NCBI GenBank assembly: GCA_024734495.1
Contig: JALMQS010000128.1
Location: 23,052,875-23,116,874, forward strand
DNA: 64,000 nt
Source: Forficula auricularia
Lineage: Eukaryota; Arthropoda; Insecta; Dermaptera; Forficulidae
Reading direction: 5' to 3'
In this document: positions 63,235 through 64,000 of the stretch, in pieces
Layout: every line of letters begins with the position of its first letter
Position numbering within the stretch: the stretch's first letter is position 1
Notes under the pieces: generated by a model
Seen by the model: only the letters and a program-made list of their open reading frames with translations
Databases searched by the model: none
What the model was told of the DNA's origin: nothing
Made by a program: the position numbers and the translations under genes

Positions 63235-63455
63235 GAATCCGGATCAGCGAAGAGCTTAAAGACACTAGCCTTCTAAGCAGGAGTCCGGGTTCGAGTCGAG
63301 TCTGCATTGATATTTGACCGGCTATAATCTGATTCTAGTCACCAATCCGTCTGGCAAGTGGTGACTTAATGCTAACTCCCTTCCATTTGATGGAAGAGGC
63401 CTATATTCAGCAGTGGATTGTCGCTATCGACAGGCTGATGATGATGATGATGATT
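63235..63455 (+). mobile_element. tRNA-like SINE with LINE-type 3' tail (family S4)
   Basis: CTAGCCTTCTAAGCAGGAGT (CTTCTAA anticodon loop), CCGGGTTCGAGTC box B, GACCGGCTATAATCTGATTC body, then AGCAGTGGATTGTCGCTATC, GACAGGCTGATGATGATGAT. The tail resembles the 3' end of insect RTE-type LINEs, so the SINE probably borrows that retrotransposition machinery. Confidence 0.75.
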
Positions 63456-63474
63456 ATCGGAGAGATTTGTCTTA

Positions 63475-63560
63475 AGGGTTTAGCTGACTGCCCGGCAAGC
63501 AAGTTTGCACTTGGGTTCGATTCCTGAGGGGGACCAAGCCCTCTGGCAATGTAAGAATAT
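63475..63560 (+). mobile_element. tRNA-like SINE fragment (family S3), second copy
   Basis: See 57548-57660; box B form CTTGGGTTCGATTCCTGAGG. It lies 20 bp after the S4 SINE. Confidence 0.6.
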
Positions 63561-63699
63561 TTCTACTAAAATCTTAGATAAAAATAAAATAAATTATTTT
63601 TAATATAATTGTTGTTAATTTACCTGGATTGATTTTTGAAAAATTCCATATTTTTTCAAAAAAATAAACTCAAAAAATGACTCTTAAATCTTTACATTA

Positions 63700-64000
63700 A
63701 TTATTTAAAGTATTAATGTTTGCCGGCCGATATGTACCAAAAAATAATCAGCGCTTCATTTTGTTAAAGTTATGGTAGGTGTTAAATTTTATTTCAATAG
63801 GTTGAACGGTTGGAACGGAATCCATCCATCCGTCCATTCATACATTCTCACTAACTAATTGAAAAAATCCCACTTTTTAGTCTATGGACGAGACCTCATT
63901 TAATTTTTGGCAAAGCCTTCTAGTCCTAAAATTCAGCCTGATTGAATACTACAATTTGTGGCTTTGGATGAGACCATGGGTTCCTTAGTCTTTACCTAAG
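63700..64000 (+). repeat. Repeat family D, cut by the window end
   Basis: TTTGCCGGCCGATATGTACC, AATCAGCGCTTCATTTTGTT, TCCATCCATCCGTCC, TGAATACTACAATTTGTGGC, GTTCCTTAGTCTTTACCTAA. Continues beyond 64000. Confidence 0.55.

Noticed and set aside
1..64000. rRNA, snRNA or protein-coding viral insertions
   Set aside because: No conserved rRNA or snRNA core and no viral structural or polymerase motif was recognised on either strand.

Overview
The window looks like AT-rich euchromatin of a metazoan, almost certainly an arthropod and probably an insect; I cannot place the order. The evidence is spliced genes with GT..AG introns, tRNA-derived SINEs, CR1/Jockey-like and RTE-like LINE tails, and Tc1/mariner, hAT, Helitron and foldback elements nested in one another. 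I see no operon, bacterial gene, rRNA or CRISPR. By eye, most of the interpretable sequence is mobile-element debris. Long open frames are rare and nearly all belong to broken transposases or reverse transcriptases.

The one credible host gene is on the minus strand, 14186 to 9547. It has a TATA box, a short first exon coding a hydrophobic signal-peptide-like N-terminus, a GTAAGT donor, an intron of about 3.9 kb packed with transposons, and a second exon coding an acidic linker plus four to five ankyrin repeats. The predicted product is a small secreted ankyrin-repeat protein of about 221 residues. Its stop codon lies at the edge of a tandem array of LINE 3' tails (about 8825-9545).

The most striking recurrent signal is a palindromic element family that carries, often in both arms, a motif fitting a minimal hammerhead ribozyme: CTGANGA, one extra base, a stem-loop, GAAA, a very short self-complementary stem III, then TC. 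At least a dozen full or decayed copies are spread over the window, and stem III differs between copies while staying palindromic (ACTATAGT, ACGATCGT, ACGT, AUAU). From family knowledge this points to Penelope-like retroelement ribozymes that act as dimers. Two dispersed modules (called A and B here) flank these palindromes.

Layout: 1-2.4 kb, ribozyme palindromes with a LINE insertion; 2.4-4.9 kb, a composite element holding a tRNA-like sequence, a foldback and an 826-bp hAT with a perfect 8-bp target duplication; 5.1-7.5 kb, tandem Helitron heads and a decayed Helitron helicase; 8.8-14.2 kb, the ankyrin gene; 14.5-19 kb, Helitron-like and hAT elements; 19.7-21.8 kb, a ribozyme-type foldback duplicated and pierced by a 250-bp TA element and by a palindromic DD41D mariner; 23.6-25.4 kb, three large inverted repeats; 26.1-28.5 kb, two Tc1 copies with an apparent intron; 28.6-33.3 kb, ribozyme palindrome, Helitrons, LINE tail and SINE; 34-38.5 kb, hAT and foldback elements; 39.7-43 kb, a long foldback and an intact-ended Helitron; 44-51 kb, hAT fragments, a long-TIR element, a CR1-like LINE and a foldback; 51-64 kb, SINEs, Helitron pieces, a ribozyme palindrome, an RTE-like LINE, a hAT with nested SINEs, and further SINEs.

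All calls come from reading the sequence. No database search was possible, so family names rest on motif recognition.
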